Shown here: positions 20,901 to 32,644 of the stretch, one piece after another
How the letters are laid out: each line of letters opens with the position of its first letter
Position numbering within the stretch: position 1 is the stretch's first letter
Assembly: GCA_902651635.1 (NCBI GenBank)
Contig: CACRSC010000273.1
Span: forward strand, 775,748 to 839,747
Length of the DNA: 64,000 nucleotides
Source: Mastigamoeba balamuthi
Taxonomy: Eukaryota > Evosea > Mastigamoebida > Mastigamoebidae
Direction: 5' to 3'
Program-made: the position numbers and the translations under genes
Notes under the pieces: model-generated
The model's database searches: none
Seen by the model: the letters and a program-made list of their open reading frames with translations, nothing else
What the model was told of the DNA's origin: nothing

Positions 20901-22509
20901 ATGGCGCAAATAAGGGCGGAGAGCGGCACTGTGTGGCCGTCTAAAAGGGCAGACAAGAAGCTGTCCACCAAGGGATGGAAGATGCACAAGGGCTCCGGCA
21001 GGCGCAACTTCGTGCAGCACGTGAACTTTGCTCGCCCGTTCACAGAGGCGCCCAACGTCTTCCTCGCGTTCTCTGCGCTCGACCTACTGTCCGACGACAA
21101 CCACCGCTGCTGGGTCTCGCCCACCGTCAGTTCCCCTCCGCTGAATCCCGTTTTCCCTGCGGTGTCTCAGGTTTTCCCTCTTTGTATTCAAAAAAACGGC
21201 AGAACGTCACGGAAAGAGGATTCGACATCAGCTTCGGCACGGACCAGGGCAGCCACGTGTGGTCTGCCTCCGCGAGCTTCTTCGCCTACGAGAAGGCCCC
21301 TGCGGCCCACGACGGCAGCCACATCGAGTCCGGCAAGTGCGTCCTCTGCGTCAATTGCATCTCCGGCTGTGTTATTCTCCATTCAATTGAATCCAAAACA
21401 CTAAATCGCGGGCACCCCCACACACACACAGCTACATGGTGAACAGGCACACGCCGGGGTACGGCCTGTCGTTCGGCGCGGGCGAGCGCAACGTCACCGC
21501 GCGGATCCTGTTCCGCAAGCCGTTTGCCAACGGCGTGGCGCCGAGGGTCGCCGTCTGCCTGGCGGGCGTCGACGCGGCGCCGACGGCCGACCACCGCGTG
21601 GCGGTCCTCGCGCGCGACGTCACGCACGAGGCGTTCGTGCTGGTCGTGCGCACGTGGTCCAACTCTGCGGTCAACAGCGTCTCTGTCGCCTGGCTGGCGG
21701 TCGAGGACGGCCTCGAGAGCGCCGAGAACGCCTGTCTCAAGGCACGTCGTGGCACACAGCGCCGGCTGGGCAGCCGCACTGACACACGGGCGCGCACGGC
21801 AGATCGGGACGCAGCAGTTCAGCAGCGCGGAGGACGGGTTCGTGCTGGACAAGGGGCACGGGGACCGCGACCAGAAGAAGCACGTGAGGTTCGACAGGGC
21901 GTTTGACAGGCGGCCGAGCGGGGCGCTGGTGTGCGCGTCGGCGATCGACGTCGAGGTGGTCAAGGACGACAAGGACCTGCGCGTCAAGATGATCGAGACG
22001 GGGATCAACCAGGACGGGTTCGACCTGACGCTCGGCACGTGGAACGACACCTGCGTGTGGGGGGCCACCGCCACCTGGATCGCGTTCACCGACGGCGACG
22101 TGCGTCGCCCTGCACCCCCCGCCGACGACGAGCCGCCGAAGAAGAGGCAGCGCGTCGACGAGGCTGCTGCTGCTGCTGCCCCCGCACCGGCTGCACCGGC
22201 TGCTGCCCCTGCTGCTGCTGCCGCTCCTGCTCCTGCGCCGGCTGCTGCTGCCCCTGCCCCTGCTGAGCCTGCGGCAGCTGAATGCAAAGTCTGCTATGAC
22301 GCCAAGGCACGTGGGGGGGGTTTGCTGGCCTCTGGGGGCCTGTTTCTGACTCTTTGGTCTCTTGTGGGGCGCAGATCAACACGGTGTGTGTGCCGTGCGG
22401 GCATCTGTGCTGCTGCCTCGAGTGCTCCAAGCTGCTCAAGCCGCCTAACGCCAAGTGCCCGATCTGCCGTACAAAGGTGGACAAGGTGATCAAGGTCTTC
22501 ATGAGCTGA
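20901..22509 (+). CDS. Triple H-type lectin-domain protein with C-terminal RING finger
   Basis: Five exons (20901-21125, 21203-21336, 21432-21741, 21803-22306, 22375-22509) sum to 1308 nt, 435 aa. Three consecutive H-type lectin domains are visible. Each has the pattern F..(P/A)F...P.V followed by a W/F-containing strand (VNFARPFTEAPNVFLAF; ILFRKPFANGVAPRVAV; VRFDRAFDRRPSGALV, ending in TWNDTCVWGATATWIAF). A KKRQR basic patch and a low-complexity Ala/Pro linker follow. The end is an IAP-type C3HC4 RING (CKVCYDAK, VCVPCGHLCCCLEC, CPICRTKV). RING fingers recruit E2 ubiquitin-conjugating enzymes; H-type lectins bind GalNAc and related sugars (discoidin, snail agglutinin). No signal peptide is visible, so a cytosolic glycan-sensing ubiquitin ligase is inferred. 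Introns 3 and 4 begin with GC (both AAG then GCACGT). Confidence 0.85.
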
Positions 22510-22708
22510 GTGCTGCTGGCGCCCGACACGCGAATGGACTGTGGTTTGTTGGTCTGATTCCGATTTGGTGCTGGTGGGAGATACCAGATGGAAAAAAACC
22601 CGGAGATTCTGTGGGTATCCGTGACTGTTCACACGCCAACGGCCGCCCTCTTTTGTTCTTTTGGGTTGAGTTGCAGGGTTGCCCCCGTACGCGGCGCACA
22701 CACCGAAG

Positions 22709-25700
22709 ATGGGCCAACTATGGAGGTCGGAGGAGATGGAGATGATCCAGCTCTACATCAGGCGCGATGCCGCCCACGACACGGTCGACGAGCTGGGCGA
22801 GCTCGGCGTGATTCAGTTTCGCGATGTGCGTTTTTCTCTCTCCGCCACCCGATCTCCCGCCCCGCGCGTTCGCATGCGCCGCCATGCCGCCGCATATTCC
22901 CGCTCCCGCGTCCGCTTTCGGTCGCTTCCGGGCGTGGGGTGCCGCTGGGGATGTGCCGGGGCCTGCGGCTGCGGCTGCGCCTCCCGGCTGGATCGTCTTT
23001 TTCGCGTCATTCTTTTTTGAAAAGGGGGGGCCCACTCACCACCCGGGTGCTCTGGGGGGTTCACCGGGCACGTCTAACGATGAACCGGCGCCAAAACAGC
23101 TGAACCCGGCCGTCAACGCGTTCCAGCGCAACTTCGTCAACGAGGTCAAGCGCTGCGACGAGATGGAGAGGAAGCTGCGCTTCCTCTTTGAGCAGGCAAG
23201 AAGACACCACGCCGCCACCCAACAGCACCGCACCGCGTCTGGCACCGCTAACCCGACGGTTCCCCTGGCAGATCCGCAAGGAGGAGCGCACGATGAAGAA
23301 GACGCTCAAGGAGGTCGTGGTCGAGGCGGACGCGGCGCCCGGGCCGAAGAAGCTCGACATGGACGAGCTGGAGGCGTACCTCGAGGGGCTCGAGAAGGAG
23401 CTGCGCCAGATGAACGGCAACGAGGACGCGCTCTCGCGCAACTACGTCGACCTCATCGAGATGAAGCACGTGCTCACGAAGGACGCCTCGTTCTTCGAGC
23501 AGGCGAGCGCATTTTTTCTCTCTCCTCCCGCAGCACTGCTGCTGTCGATGCCCATTTTTCTCACTTATTTCTCGATACGTCACGCCGGGGGAACAAACCG
23601 CTTGCGCACATGTTCACGGCGCCCTGCGTGTCGACCCCGGGTCACCTCGCTCCGAACAGGCGATGGATGTGACGCCCAGCTCCTCTTCGAACGCCCCGCA
23701 GACCCCCGACCATAACGCCCCGCTCCTTGCGCAGGCGGAGGAGGTGGGCTCCCAGGCGCAGGGGCTGCGCATCAGGTGCGTCACCCGTTCTCCCTTTCCC
23801 CTCTTCGCTCGCTTTTTCCATCCCTCCCACCACGTTTCCCCACCGTGTTTCTTTTCTGGCAGTGCTGACACGTCACCCGGTGCGTGTGTGGCCGGTTCAG
23901 GTTCATCACTGGTGTGGTGCTCGCCGAGAAGGCGATTCACTTTGAGCGCGTCCTCTGGCGTGCGCTGCACGGGAACCTGTACTTCCGCACCGAGGACATC
24001 GAGGAGGACATCCTCGACGCCTCGTCTGGCGAGCCCATGCACAAGCTCGTCTTCGCCGTCTTCTACCACGGAGACCAGGCGCAGCTCAAGATCCGCAAGA
24101 TCTGCGAGGCGTTTGGCGCCCGCGTCTGCGCGTGCCCCGACACGCCCGCCGCCCGCCGCGACATGCTGGGCCAGGTCGACGGCAGGCTCAAGGACATGGA
24201 GCTCGTCATCGAGCGCTCGCACGAGCACAGGCGCAAGCTGCTCTACACGGTCTCGATCAGCGTGCAGGAGTGGATGCGCTACGTCCGCAAGGAGAAGAGC
24301 ATCTACAACGTCATGAACTCGTTCAACTACGACGTCGGCCGCGCCTGCCTCATCGCCGAGGGCTGGGTCCCCTGCAAGCACCGCGAGGCCGTCACCGACG
24401 CCCTCGACCGCGCCACCGTGAGCCCCCACCACGACAACAACCGTCTCTGGGCACCACTAACGCGTCGCGAATAAACGACGAACAGAGGAGGAGCGGTGCG
24501 ACGGCGCCGTCGATCATGAACACGGTGCAGACCAAGGAGGTCCCGCCGACGTACTTCGAGACGAACAAGCTCACGAGCGCGTTCCAGTCGATCGTCGACG
24601 CGTACGGTGTCGCCGACTACCAGGAGGTCAACCCCGCCGTGTTCTCGGTCATCACGTTCCCGTTCCTCTTTGCCGTCATGTTCGGCGACCTCGGCCACGG
24701 CATCATGCTGCTGGGCGTCGCGCTGGCCCTGATCGGCTTTGAGAAGAAGCTCAACAAGATGCGCCTCAACGAGATCGCTGACATGCTGTTTGGCGGCCGC
24801 TACCTGCTGCTGCTGATGGCTCTCTTCTCGATCTACATCGGCCTGCTGTACAACGAGACCTTCTGCATCTCGCTCGACATCTTCAAGACGCACTGGAAGG
24901 ACCCGACCCTGCCCGGCAAGTGCCAGGACGGCAAGTGCGTCAAGGACACGTCGCGCACGTACCCGTTCGGTGTCGACCCCATGTGGAGAGGTGCCGAGAA
25001 CGAGCTGTTCTACTACAACAGCTTCAAGATGAAGTTCTCCATCGTCGCCGGTGTCGTGCAGATGGTCCTGGGAGTCATCATGAGCTGCTTCAACCACATC
25101 CACTTCAAGAGGTGGGAGCACATCTTCTTCCAGTTCATCCCCGAGCTGCTGTTCATGCTCTGCATCTTCGGCTACCTCGTCGCCCTGATCATCGCCAAGT
25201 GGGCCATCCCGCTGCACAAGTGGCACAAGTTCCCCATGCTGATCAACGTCGTCATCGATATGTTCCTCAAGTTCCCCAGCCTGCTCGCCGACGACGACAT
25301 GTTCGACGGCCAGGAGAAGCTGCAGAACGCGCTCGTGATCATCGCCGTCATCTCGGCGCTGACGCTGCTCTTCCCGCAGCCCTTCATCGCGCTCTACAGG
25401 CACAAGAAGAAGCTGCGCGGTGCCGCCCACGAGCCCCTGGACCAGGCCGGGCCCACGATGGCCGAGGAGAACGCCGTCAAGTCTGTCGACGAGGTCTCTG
25501 AGGCCGCCGCCCCTGCCGGCGAGCACGAGGAGGAGTTTGTCTTCTCGGACATCTTCATCCACCAGGCCATCCACACGATCGAGTACGTCCTCGGTTGCAT
25601 CTCCAACACGGCCTCGTACCTGCGTCTCTGGGCCCTGTCGCTGGCCCACTCCCGTACGCCCCACCGCCCTCGGCCACCGCAGGCTTGTTGCCGACGCATC

Positions 25701-26007
25701 TCAACCGCTTTCCACTGCAGAGCTGTCGGCTGTGTTCTACGAGCAGATCTTCCTCAAGATCGGCATGAAGTCGGGCAGCTTCGTCCTGGCCTGGGTCGGC
25801 TTCGGCGCGTGGGGTGGTGCCACCATCGCCATTCTGCTGATGATGGAGGCCCTGTCTGCTTTCCTGCACGCCCTGCGTCTGCACTGGGTCGAGTTCCAGA
25901 ACAAGTTCTACAGGGGCGAGGGCTACGCCTTCATCCCCTTCTCGTACAAGGCTGTCCTCTCGCAGCTCGACACCGAGCTCATTGTCCCCGACAACGCGGA
26001 CGAGTAA
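22709..26007 (+). CDS. V-type proton ATPase subunit a (V0 sector)
   Basis: Seven exons (22709-22825, 23100-23195, 23272-23502, 23660-23775, 23901-24417, 24486-25653, 25721-26007) sum to 2532 nt, 843 aa, the usual length for this subunit. The N terminus (WRSEEMEMIQLYIRRDAAHD) starts the cytosolic domain. The C-terminal half holds eight or so membrane helices with family motifs PFLFAVMFGDLGHG, the SIYIGLLYNE region, SNTASYLRLWALSLAHSQLS (containing the Arg essential for proton transfer) and FVLAWVGFGAWGGATI. The protein forms the proton half-channels of the pump that acidifies vacuoles and endosomes. Introns 2 and 3 start with GC (both after GAGCAG); the others are GT-AG. An AATAAA-like element lies near 26116. 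It converges on the ART/Sel1 gene. Confidence 0.97.
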
Positions 26008-26151
26008 GCAAGAACTGCGTCGCAGTCACAACCCACCGAGTCTTTCACTCCGCACAACGGGCTCCTTCATGCCACCAACGAGCAACCCCTTCTTCGCGCC
26101 ACAACCAACAAGAGAACAATAAAAAGGGTTTCTGGAGTGAACTCCGATCAA

Positions 26152-28050
26152 TCATCTCGCTTTCCTGCCTTGGGTGTTGGCCAACTGACGCAGGTGTTCG
26201 GCCTCCTTCACGTCCCTCTTCACTCCCGTGCCGGATGCGTAGCACAGCGCGAGCTGGAGGGTCGCCTTCTTATGGCCCAGTGCGGACGCAACCTTGTACC
26301 ACCGCACGGCCTCCACCTCGTCCTTCCTGCATCCCCGCCCCTTCTCGAGGCACATGCCCAGGTTGTACTGCGCCACCGTGTTGCCCTGCATGGAAGCCTG
26401 TCTCCACAGCCGCAGAGCCTCTGCCACATCTTCCTTGACACCATCGCCAGTGGAGTACGCCAGGGCGAGGCCGCACTGCGCTGTGGCGAGCCCCTGCTTC
26501 GCCGAGGTCTGCAGCAGCTGTATGGCCCGCGCCGGGTCACTCTTGCGGACAACTTGGGCCAAGTTGTACTGCGCCTGTGCGTCCCCGAGCGCCGCAGCAA
26601 GCGAGAACAGATGCTCCGAGAGGTGCTTGTCAACGATCACCCCGTCGCCTATCGCGTAGCTGAGCCCCAGTAGACCGAGGCCGATGGCGCTGCCCTGGGC
26701 AGCTGCGAGACCCGCGAGCCTGGCTGCCTCCTCAGCGTCTCTCTGCATGCCCTCAGCCCGCCGGAGGCACCGACTGAGCACCACGACGGCCATCGCGTCG
26801 CCAGAGGCCGCAGCCTTGCGCAGCAGCTCAACTCCGGCCTCGGGGTCCGGCGGGAGACCCTCCCCGCGGACCATAAGGACCCCGAGCAGAGCAGACGCAG
26901 CCACACACCCGCCCTCCGAAGCCCTCCGGAAGAGCCCGGCGGCATCCTTGTGGATTGGCGGCGTCGCCACGAGTGACTGCATGAGACCGGCTGCCCACGC
27001 TGCTGCCGGGGAGCGGTGGAACTTGACGAGGATCCTCGTGCACTCGGCCATGCGCCCCTCCTGCGCGCCGTCTCGAGCACTCGAGAGGACTTCCTCGAAT
27101 GTGGGGTCCCGCTCGCCGAAGAAAGACGGGCGAGACCTGCGCAGCCCAGCGATGATCAGCGCGGCAGCCATCCCTGTGGCAGACCCCCTGGCCACCGAGT
27201 GAGTGGCCACCAGCAGAGCCACAGCCTCGGGCCACCTCTCCTCGTCCACGGCCTTGATAGCCTCCCGGAGCAGGACGTCAACCGGCAGCGACGTCTCCAC
27301 GGCCATCGGCTCCAGCGCGTCCTCGGAGGTGAACGGGGCAGGCGTCCACGTCCTCGAGAGCGTCACAACAGCGCAGGAGCCCACGTAGCTGAGGGACAGC
27401 ACGTCAAACTCGACTCCGGGCTCCAGCAAAACCTCGGACTTGGGACAGCTGCGGACGCCCAGCTCCCCGAAAACCCACGCGCCCGAGCAGACCCCCCTGC
27501 ACCCGATCTGGTACAACACGCACCCTCGCCCCTCGGAGCACGCCTTGCTCGCGCACTCGATGGCGGACTGCTCGTCGCTCGACGCGCTGACGAACGAGGG
27601 GAAGAACACACGCGTCCCCGGCTTCGGCAGGTCAATGCCGCCACGCGAGCTCACCGGGGCCACGCGGAACGCAGTCCCGGAGAACGCGGGGAGGTGGCTG
27701 AGCGAGAGGCAGACGCTCTGGGCGACCCGCGAGGCTGCCGCGAGCTCAGGACCGCCACGCGAGAGCGCAGCGTTCAGCGAGCACGCGAATTTGCTCCCAG
27801 GCAGGGCGAAGAGGTTCAGGGCAGCCTCCCAGGGCCTCGACTGGTCGTAGACGTCCTCGAGGTCGGACAGGAACGCGGAGAACGAGGGGTCCGCGGAGAG
27901 GGCGTTCTTGAGGGTCGCAGCCTCGTCGCAGTACTCCTTGTCCGTCCAGTCGGCCTCTGAAAACTCCACCGACGGAGCGCCCCATTCAGAGGTGTGCCCA
28001 GGCCTCGGGCGCAATCGGGCGCAGTGTACGAGGCCGAGCCAGGTGTTCAT
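26152..28050 (-). CDS. ADP-ribosyltransferase-like domain fused to Sel1-like repeats
   Basis: Intronless 632-aa protein. Residues about 80-270 resemble the R-S-E class of mono-ADP-ribosyltransferases: a strand with Arg in AFRVAPVSS, the S-x-S strand VFFPSFVSAS, and the end motif CPKSEVLLEPGVEFDVLS, whose Glu before VLL matches the catalytic Glu. The residue two before it, usually Glu or Gln, is Lys, so target choice or activity may differ. The C-terminal half (about 370-625) has some seven Sel1-like repeats (for example ALAYSTGDGVKEDVAEALRL), which form a superhelix used for protein binding. Likely a cytosolic signalling enzyme with a built-in scaffold. It converges on the V-ATPase gene (144 bp) and diverges from the formin gene (88 bp), so the two may share a bidirectional promoter. 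Confidence 0.72.
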   Translation of the reverse strand: MNTWLGLVHCARLRPRPGHTSEWGAPSVEFSEADWTDKEYCDEAATLKNALSADPSFSAFLSDLEDVYDQSRPWEAALNLFALPGSKFACSLNAALSRGGPELAAASRVAQSVCLSLSHLPAFSGTAFRVAPVSSRGGIDLPKPGTRVFFPSFVSASSDEQSAIECASKACSEGRGCVLYQIGCRGVCSGAWVFGELGVRSCPKSEVLLEPGVEFDVLSLSYVGSCAVVTLSRTWTPAPFTSEDALEPMAVETSLPVDVLLREAIKAVDEERWPEAVALLVATHSVARGSATGMAAALIIAGLRRSRPSFFGERDPTFEEVLSSARDGAQEGRMAECTRILVKFHRSPAAAWAAGLMQSLVATPPIHKDAAGLFRRASEGGCVAASALLGVLMVRGEGLPPDPEAGVELLRKAAASGDAMAVVVLSRCLRRAEGMQRDAEEAARLAGLAAAQGSAIGLGLLGLSYAIGDGVIVDKHLSEHLFSLAAALGDAQAQYNLAQVVRKSDPARAIQLLQTSAKQGLATAQCGLALAYSTGDGVKEDVAEALRLWRQASMQGNTVAQYNLGMCLEKGRGCRKDEVEAVRWYKVASALGHKKATLQLALCYASGTGVKRDVKEAEHLRQLANTQGRKAR

Positions 28051-28138
28051 TTACCGGGAGTTCTCGAATAGAGAGACCAGGATCTTCCTATTGTCTCTAT
28101 TTCTGGCAGCCGTCCATATCACCACGCGCTCGGCCGCG
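28051..28138. promoter_or_regulatory. Compact bidirectional promoter
   Basis: Only 88 bp separate the ATG codons of the divergently transcribed ART/Sel1 gene and the formin gene, so both promoters and 5' leaders must fit in or overlap this space. A pyrimidine-rich stretch lies at 28084-28104. Confidence 0.5.
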
Positions 28139-31100
28139 ATGGAGCGCCACAAGGCCTGCGCACACCCGAGGCTGCAGGCGGGGAAGACGCCCAAGCACTC
28201 CAAGTGCTACGTGTGCCACTCCAAGGTCAAGGACAAGGAGTCGCTGCAGTGCCCTGGTGAGACTCCCCTCCTCCTCTCGCCCACCACAGAGATCCTCTCC
28301 GGTTCTGCATCGCTCGATCTCAGCACCGGGCTGCCGCCTCTCCGAGCAGACTGCGGGGGAGTGCTGCACAGGTCGTGCACGGCGCAGCCCAGGATGCCGG
28401 TGCCGGCGTGGTCCGAGGTGGCGGCTCAGCTGGGCCCGCGACCCACGACCGCCCCTGCGTCCATCACGTCGTCCCCAGCAGCGATGCCCTCGCCCCCGCT
28501 CTCGCCGCTGGCCGTGTCCCCGAGGTCCTCCGAGGGCTCCGCCTCGTCCTCGCACTCGGGGGTGACCGACAGGAGCTCCGGGGGGTCGGGCACGTCGTTC
28601 GGGCGGGGCGCCAGCGTGAGCTCGCGGAGGGGGTCTGAGCCCTCTGCCCTCAAGCTCGCGTGGACGTCCGCGGGGAGCCTCACGAGCCCCATCAACCTGC
28701 TCAGGGTCCCCGCGGCCCCCGCGCCGGCCGTGCGGTCGGGGTCCCCGACACCGCCGTCGCCGCCGTCGCGGCACCGCCTGCGCGTGTTCCACAGGTCTTC
28801 TGCCTCTGTGTCGCCGTCGCCTGCGCGGTCCAAGAGCGCTCCCTACTCGCAGGTCTGCTCGTCGTCCCCCGGGGCGACGGGGAGCGCTCACCAGCGAGGG
28901 CTGCAGATGCCCGAGGCCGCGGAGGTCGAGAGGCTGTTCCAGCAGACCGTGGACGCACTGGCCCTGCAGGGAAAGATACCCGAGGAGCTGACGATGGAGC
29001 GCAAGTGGCAGCTCGTGACGCTGATGGCTGGGAGCGACGAGGGGCACCAACACGAGGCAGCCAAGGTGTGGTCGCCCTCGCAGTGCATCGCCATGCTGCG
29101 GGCGGAGATCTCCACAGAGCTGCTGGAGGACCTCGTCGTGTTCCTGCGCACGCAACAGATCGCCTGGCTCATTGAGTACTGCGCACCCACCGCGACATCC
29201 CATCTCACCTCCCCCTCTAGCTTCCTGGAGAAGGGAGGCCTCTCCATCATCCTGTCCTGCCTCAAGTCGCTGCAGCTCACCTTCGACGAGTATTGCTCCT
29301 CCGAGCATGGCGACTGCTGACCCGCATTGGGCAGGAAAACTGAGGAGCAGAGGAAGATGGAGTCGGCGTGCGTTAAGGCGATCAAGGGGGTCATGAACAG
29401 CCCCGTCGGCATCGCAGGCCTCACGCACGAGCGCGATGGCATACGGATACTGGTGCTGTGCCTCGGATCGAAGACGATAACCGAGTCCATGAAGGGGGAC
29501 ATCATCAGTATCCTCACGGTCCTCTGCGTGTCGCGCAAACCAGAGTCCACTTCGGAGAGCGAGACCTATCACCCGTGAGTAATAACATACGAGACAGCAG
29601 CAGGGCACAAACAGGTGCACTACCAACGCCACGCAGGGAGGTCGTCGCGGCGATGTCCTCGATCAGGGAGCTGGTACGAGAGAAAGTGAGGTTCCAGAGC
29701 CTTGTCCGCGCATTGCGGACACTCGAGTCGGCGGATATCAAGGCCAAGTGGGTGGCATTTATCAACACCCTGATCAATGCCGCGCCTGAGCTCGACACTC
29801 GCATCACGATCCGCAACGAGTTCCTGGCACTGGGGCTGTCAGGGCAGCTCAAGGAGCTCCGCGAGAAGTGCGACGAGAGTACGCCGAAGACTCTGCTGAC
29901 GCAGATAGACCTGTTCCACGAGCTGCAGGAGATCGACATGGAGGAGCTCAACCAGCGGTTCGAAGACACGGTGTGCGACCTCGAGGTAGACATGGCGGAC
30001 TGCGACAGTGTGTTCAACGCCGTTAAAACAGTGTCGAAGAAGCAGCAGGTCGCGGACCTCGTTCTCGGGCTCATGCAGAGTGCTCTCGCCACGCTGGCCT
30101 GCGGGGACAGAGTCGTCCCCAAGATGCTGCTTATGGACACGCTCATGCGACAGTTGTCGGTCAGCGCGCAGCAGAAGCACGAGGGCGAGCAGCTTTCGTT
30201 TGGCACTCCGGGGATATCAGTCGACTTCGACACCATCATCAGCGCAGTCTCCAACAAGGAGAAGGAAATGCGACTGGCGAACGAGTTGCAGACAGCCACG
30301 GAGCTCTCAACGCAGTTGAAGAAGAAGATCGACAGCCTGGAGACGACAATCAAGGGGAAAGACCAGGAGATCAAGACGCTCAGCACCAAAATGATGGAGC
30401 TGTAAGCAGCCATCACAAGAACAGCTCAATCTCACGCACGACAGAAAGGAGGCCAGTGCAGCAGGCCCGAAGGGAGATCAGAAGGCACAGGGGAACTCAG
30501 GGCAGGGGACCGGTGGAAACGGACCGGAGCAACAGCAACAGCAACAGGAACAGGCTAAGGAAGAGGCGCCACAGGAGCCCGAGGCTCCGCCATCAGGGGG
30601 GATGCCGCCACCACCGCCGCCACCACCTCCCATGAAGGTGAATTACTCGCTCGAATCGCAAGCCTCTGACCTGCCGTCGCCGCCAGGGGGGAGCCAAGCC
30701 ACCGCCGACCTTCAACACCGCGGTCACCAAGATACCCAAAGCATCGACAAAGATGAAGGGCCTGCAGTGGACCAAGCTGCCCCCCAAGGACATCGCGGGC
30801 ACCATCTTCTCCAAGTTCAAGAACCTCGAGGCGATCAACATCCCCGTGGCCGAGATGGAGAAGGAGTTTGGCCAGAAGAAAGCAGCGCAGCAAGAAGAGT
30901 CTGCGGGGACCTTCGTCGAGAGGCGTAAGGCCTGCGTCCAAATCCTCGACAGCAAGGTCGGGCAGAACATATGTGCGAGCAGCCGTCTCGCACACCCGCT
31001 TGCTGACCCGGAGACTCGCACCCTCCAACAGCGATCCTGCTCAAGGGGATCAAAGGCAGGGACGTCAACGCTGTCATCGGAGGTATCCAGAACCTCGACG

Positions 31101-32292
31101 AGAGCATGTTCGACCCCGGCCTCATCGGAGCTATCATCAAGTCCTTGCCGTCCAAGGAAGACGTGAGGACCAGGGGCTCCCCACCACGACTCAGACCCGC
31201 GCGCAGGTGCTGAAAATCGAAGAGTTCTTGAAGACGCGGCCCATCACCGAGCTGGGTATCGCGGAGAAGTTCGCCTTGGAGTTGGGCAGGATCACCCAGG
31301 TCGACGTGAAACTGGCGGCTTTCTCGCAGAAGCTGGCGTACCAAGGCCGGTTGCAGAGCGTCCGTGAGGTGAGTATCCCTCAATGGGGGCGGGACACAGG
31401 CCTCACCGCACAGGCAGAACATCGCAACTCTGCGGACGGCGTGCGAGCAGGTCCTGGGCAACAGCAAGATGGTCGAGGTGATGTCCATCATCCTGATGCT
31501 CGGCAACTTCCTCAACAGCGGGACCAACCGCGCCGGGGTCACGGCGTTCAAGATCGCCGTCCTCGGGAAGCTCGCGGACCTCAAGACGATGGACGGCAAG
31601 CGGACTTTCATGCAGTACCTGGTCACCTACTGCGCTGCCAACTTCCCCGAGCTCTGCGACTTCGCGTCGGAGCTGACGGGTGTTGGCCCGGCCTGCACTC
31701 CCGCGGGCAACCAGATCGAGTCGGACATCGCAGCCCTGGCCAAGAGCGTCAAGGACGTCGAGACCGCGCTGAGCACCGTGCAGCAGTCCAAGAGCGCCGA
31801 CTCGGAGGCGTTCATCCGCCTGATGACAGTGCGGCCGCAGCGCACACACTGGGGGGCCTCTGGCTCACTGGGGAGCGCACGCAGGAGTTTGTGGAGAGGG
31901 CGCAGGAGGACCTGCGGGCGCTGCAGGAGGAGCAGCGGCAGACCAGCGAAGCGTACCTGCGGATGGTGCGGTACCTCGGAGAGGACCCGAGCAACCCGCC
32001 GTCCCCGGAGGAGCTCCTGCAGCAGCTCAAGCTCTTCGTCGACCACTGGGAGGCCGCGGCCAAGGAGAACGCGAGGCAGCGGCAGCAGACGGAGCGCGAG
32101 ACCAAGCGGAAGATCGAGGTCCAGAAGACCAAGGAGGTCGAGCGAAAGCGGGCAAACACCGTCGTCGAGGAGCAGCACATGTTCGAGGACATCATCACCG
32201 ACGTGCTCTCGGGTACCGCCTTCCAGACGCGCCGGCTCCGAAGGAACAACTTCCGCACACCCCCTCCGTCTGTAGAGTTTTCCGATTCCTAA
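28139..32292 (+). CDS. Diaphanous-type formin with N-terminal C1-like zinc finger
   Basis: Eleven exons (28139-28256, 28350-29175, 29221-29289, 29335-29574, 29637-30401, 30445-30637, 30687-30972, 31032-31162, 31207-31368, 31418-31828, 31885-32292) sum to 3609 nt, 1202 aa; all ten introns are GT-AG, several only 43-49 bp. Residues 5-50 form a C1-like finger (HSKCYVCHSKVKDKESLQC, then CGGVLHRSC) interrupted by intron 1. A Ser-rich region follows. Residues about 255-660 match the GTPase-binding and FH3 (diaphanous inhibitory) domains (WLIDFLEKGGLSIILSCLKS). A coiled coil and a short FH1 with nine prolines come next, then FH2 from about residue 755 (KGLQWTKLPP; MLGNFLNSGT). FH2 dimers nucleate and elongate actin filaments; Rho-type GTPases relieve autoinhibition. 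The C1-like finger suggests lipid-dependent membrane recruitment. Confidence 0.93.
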
Positions 32293-32644
32293 AATCGCCG
32301 AAGATATCCGGGCTTTTCCCTCCCGCGGCCGGCCGGCGCGAGAGCGGGGGTTCCCAATCGTTGATTCTGCCACGTCACTCCAGATTTCCCCTCTGGGCGC
32401 CGGCACAAATTATTGCGTGCAATTCCTGGCCCAGCCAGCCCAATGATGGGAACGGTCCTATCGTCCGTCCGCGGCATGCGACGCGACACCACATCGCGCC
32501 CCTACGCCGTGCCGCCGGCCGCTCTGCCCGCCGTGCCTGCCCGCCGAGCTGCCGCAGCCGGAAACGCCCGAGAAGCGACGCGAACGCGCTGCCGCGCTGG
32601 CGTGCGCGCTGCACCCGCGGCTGGGGGCGCCCTCGCCCGCGGGC

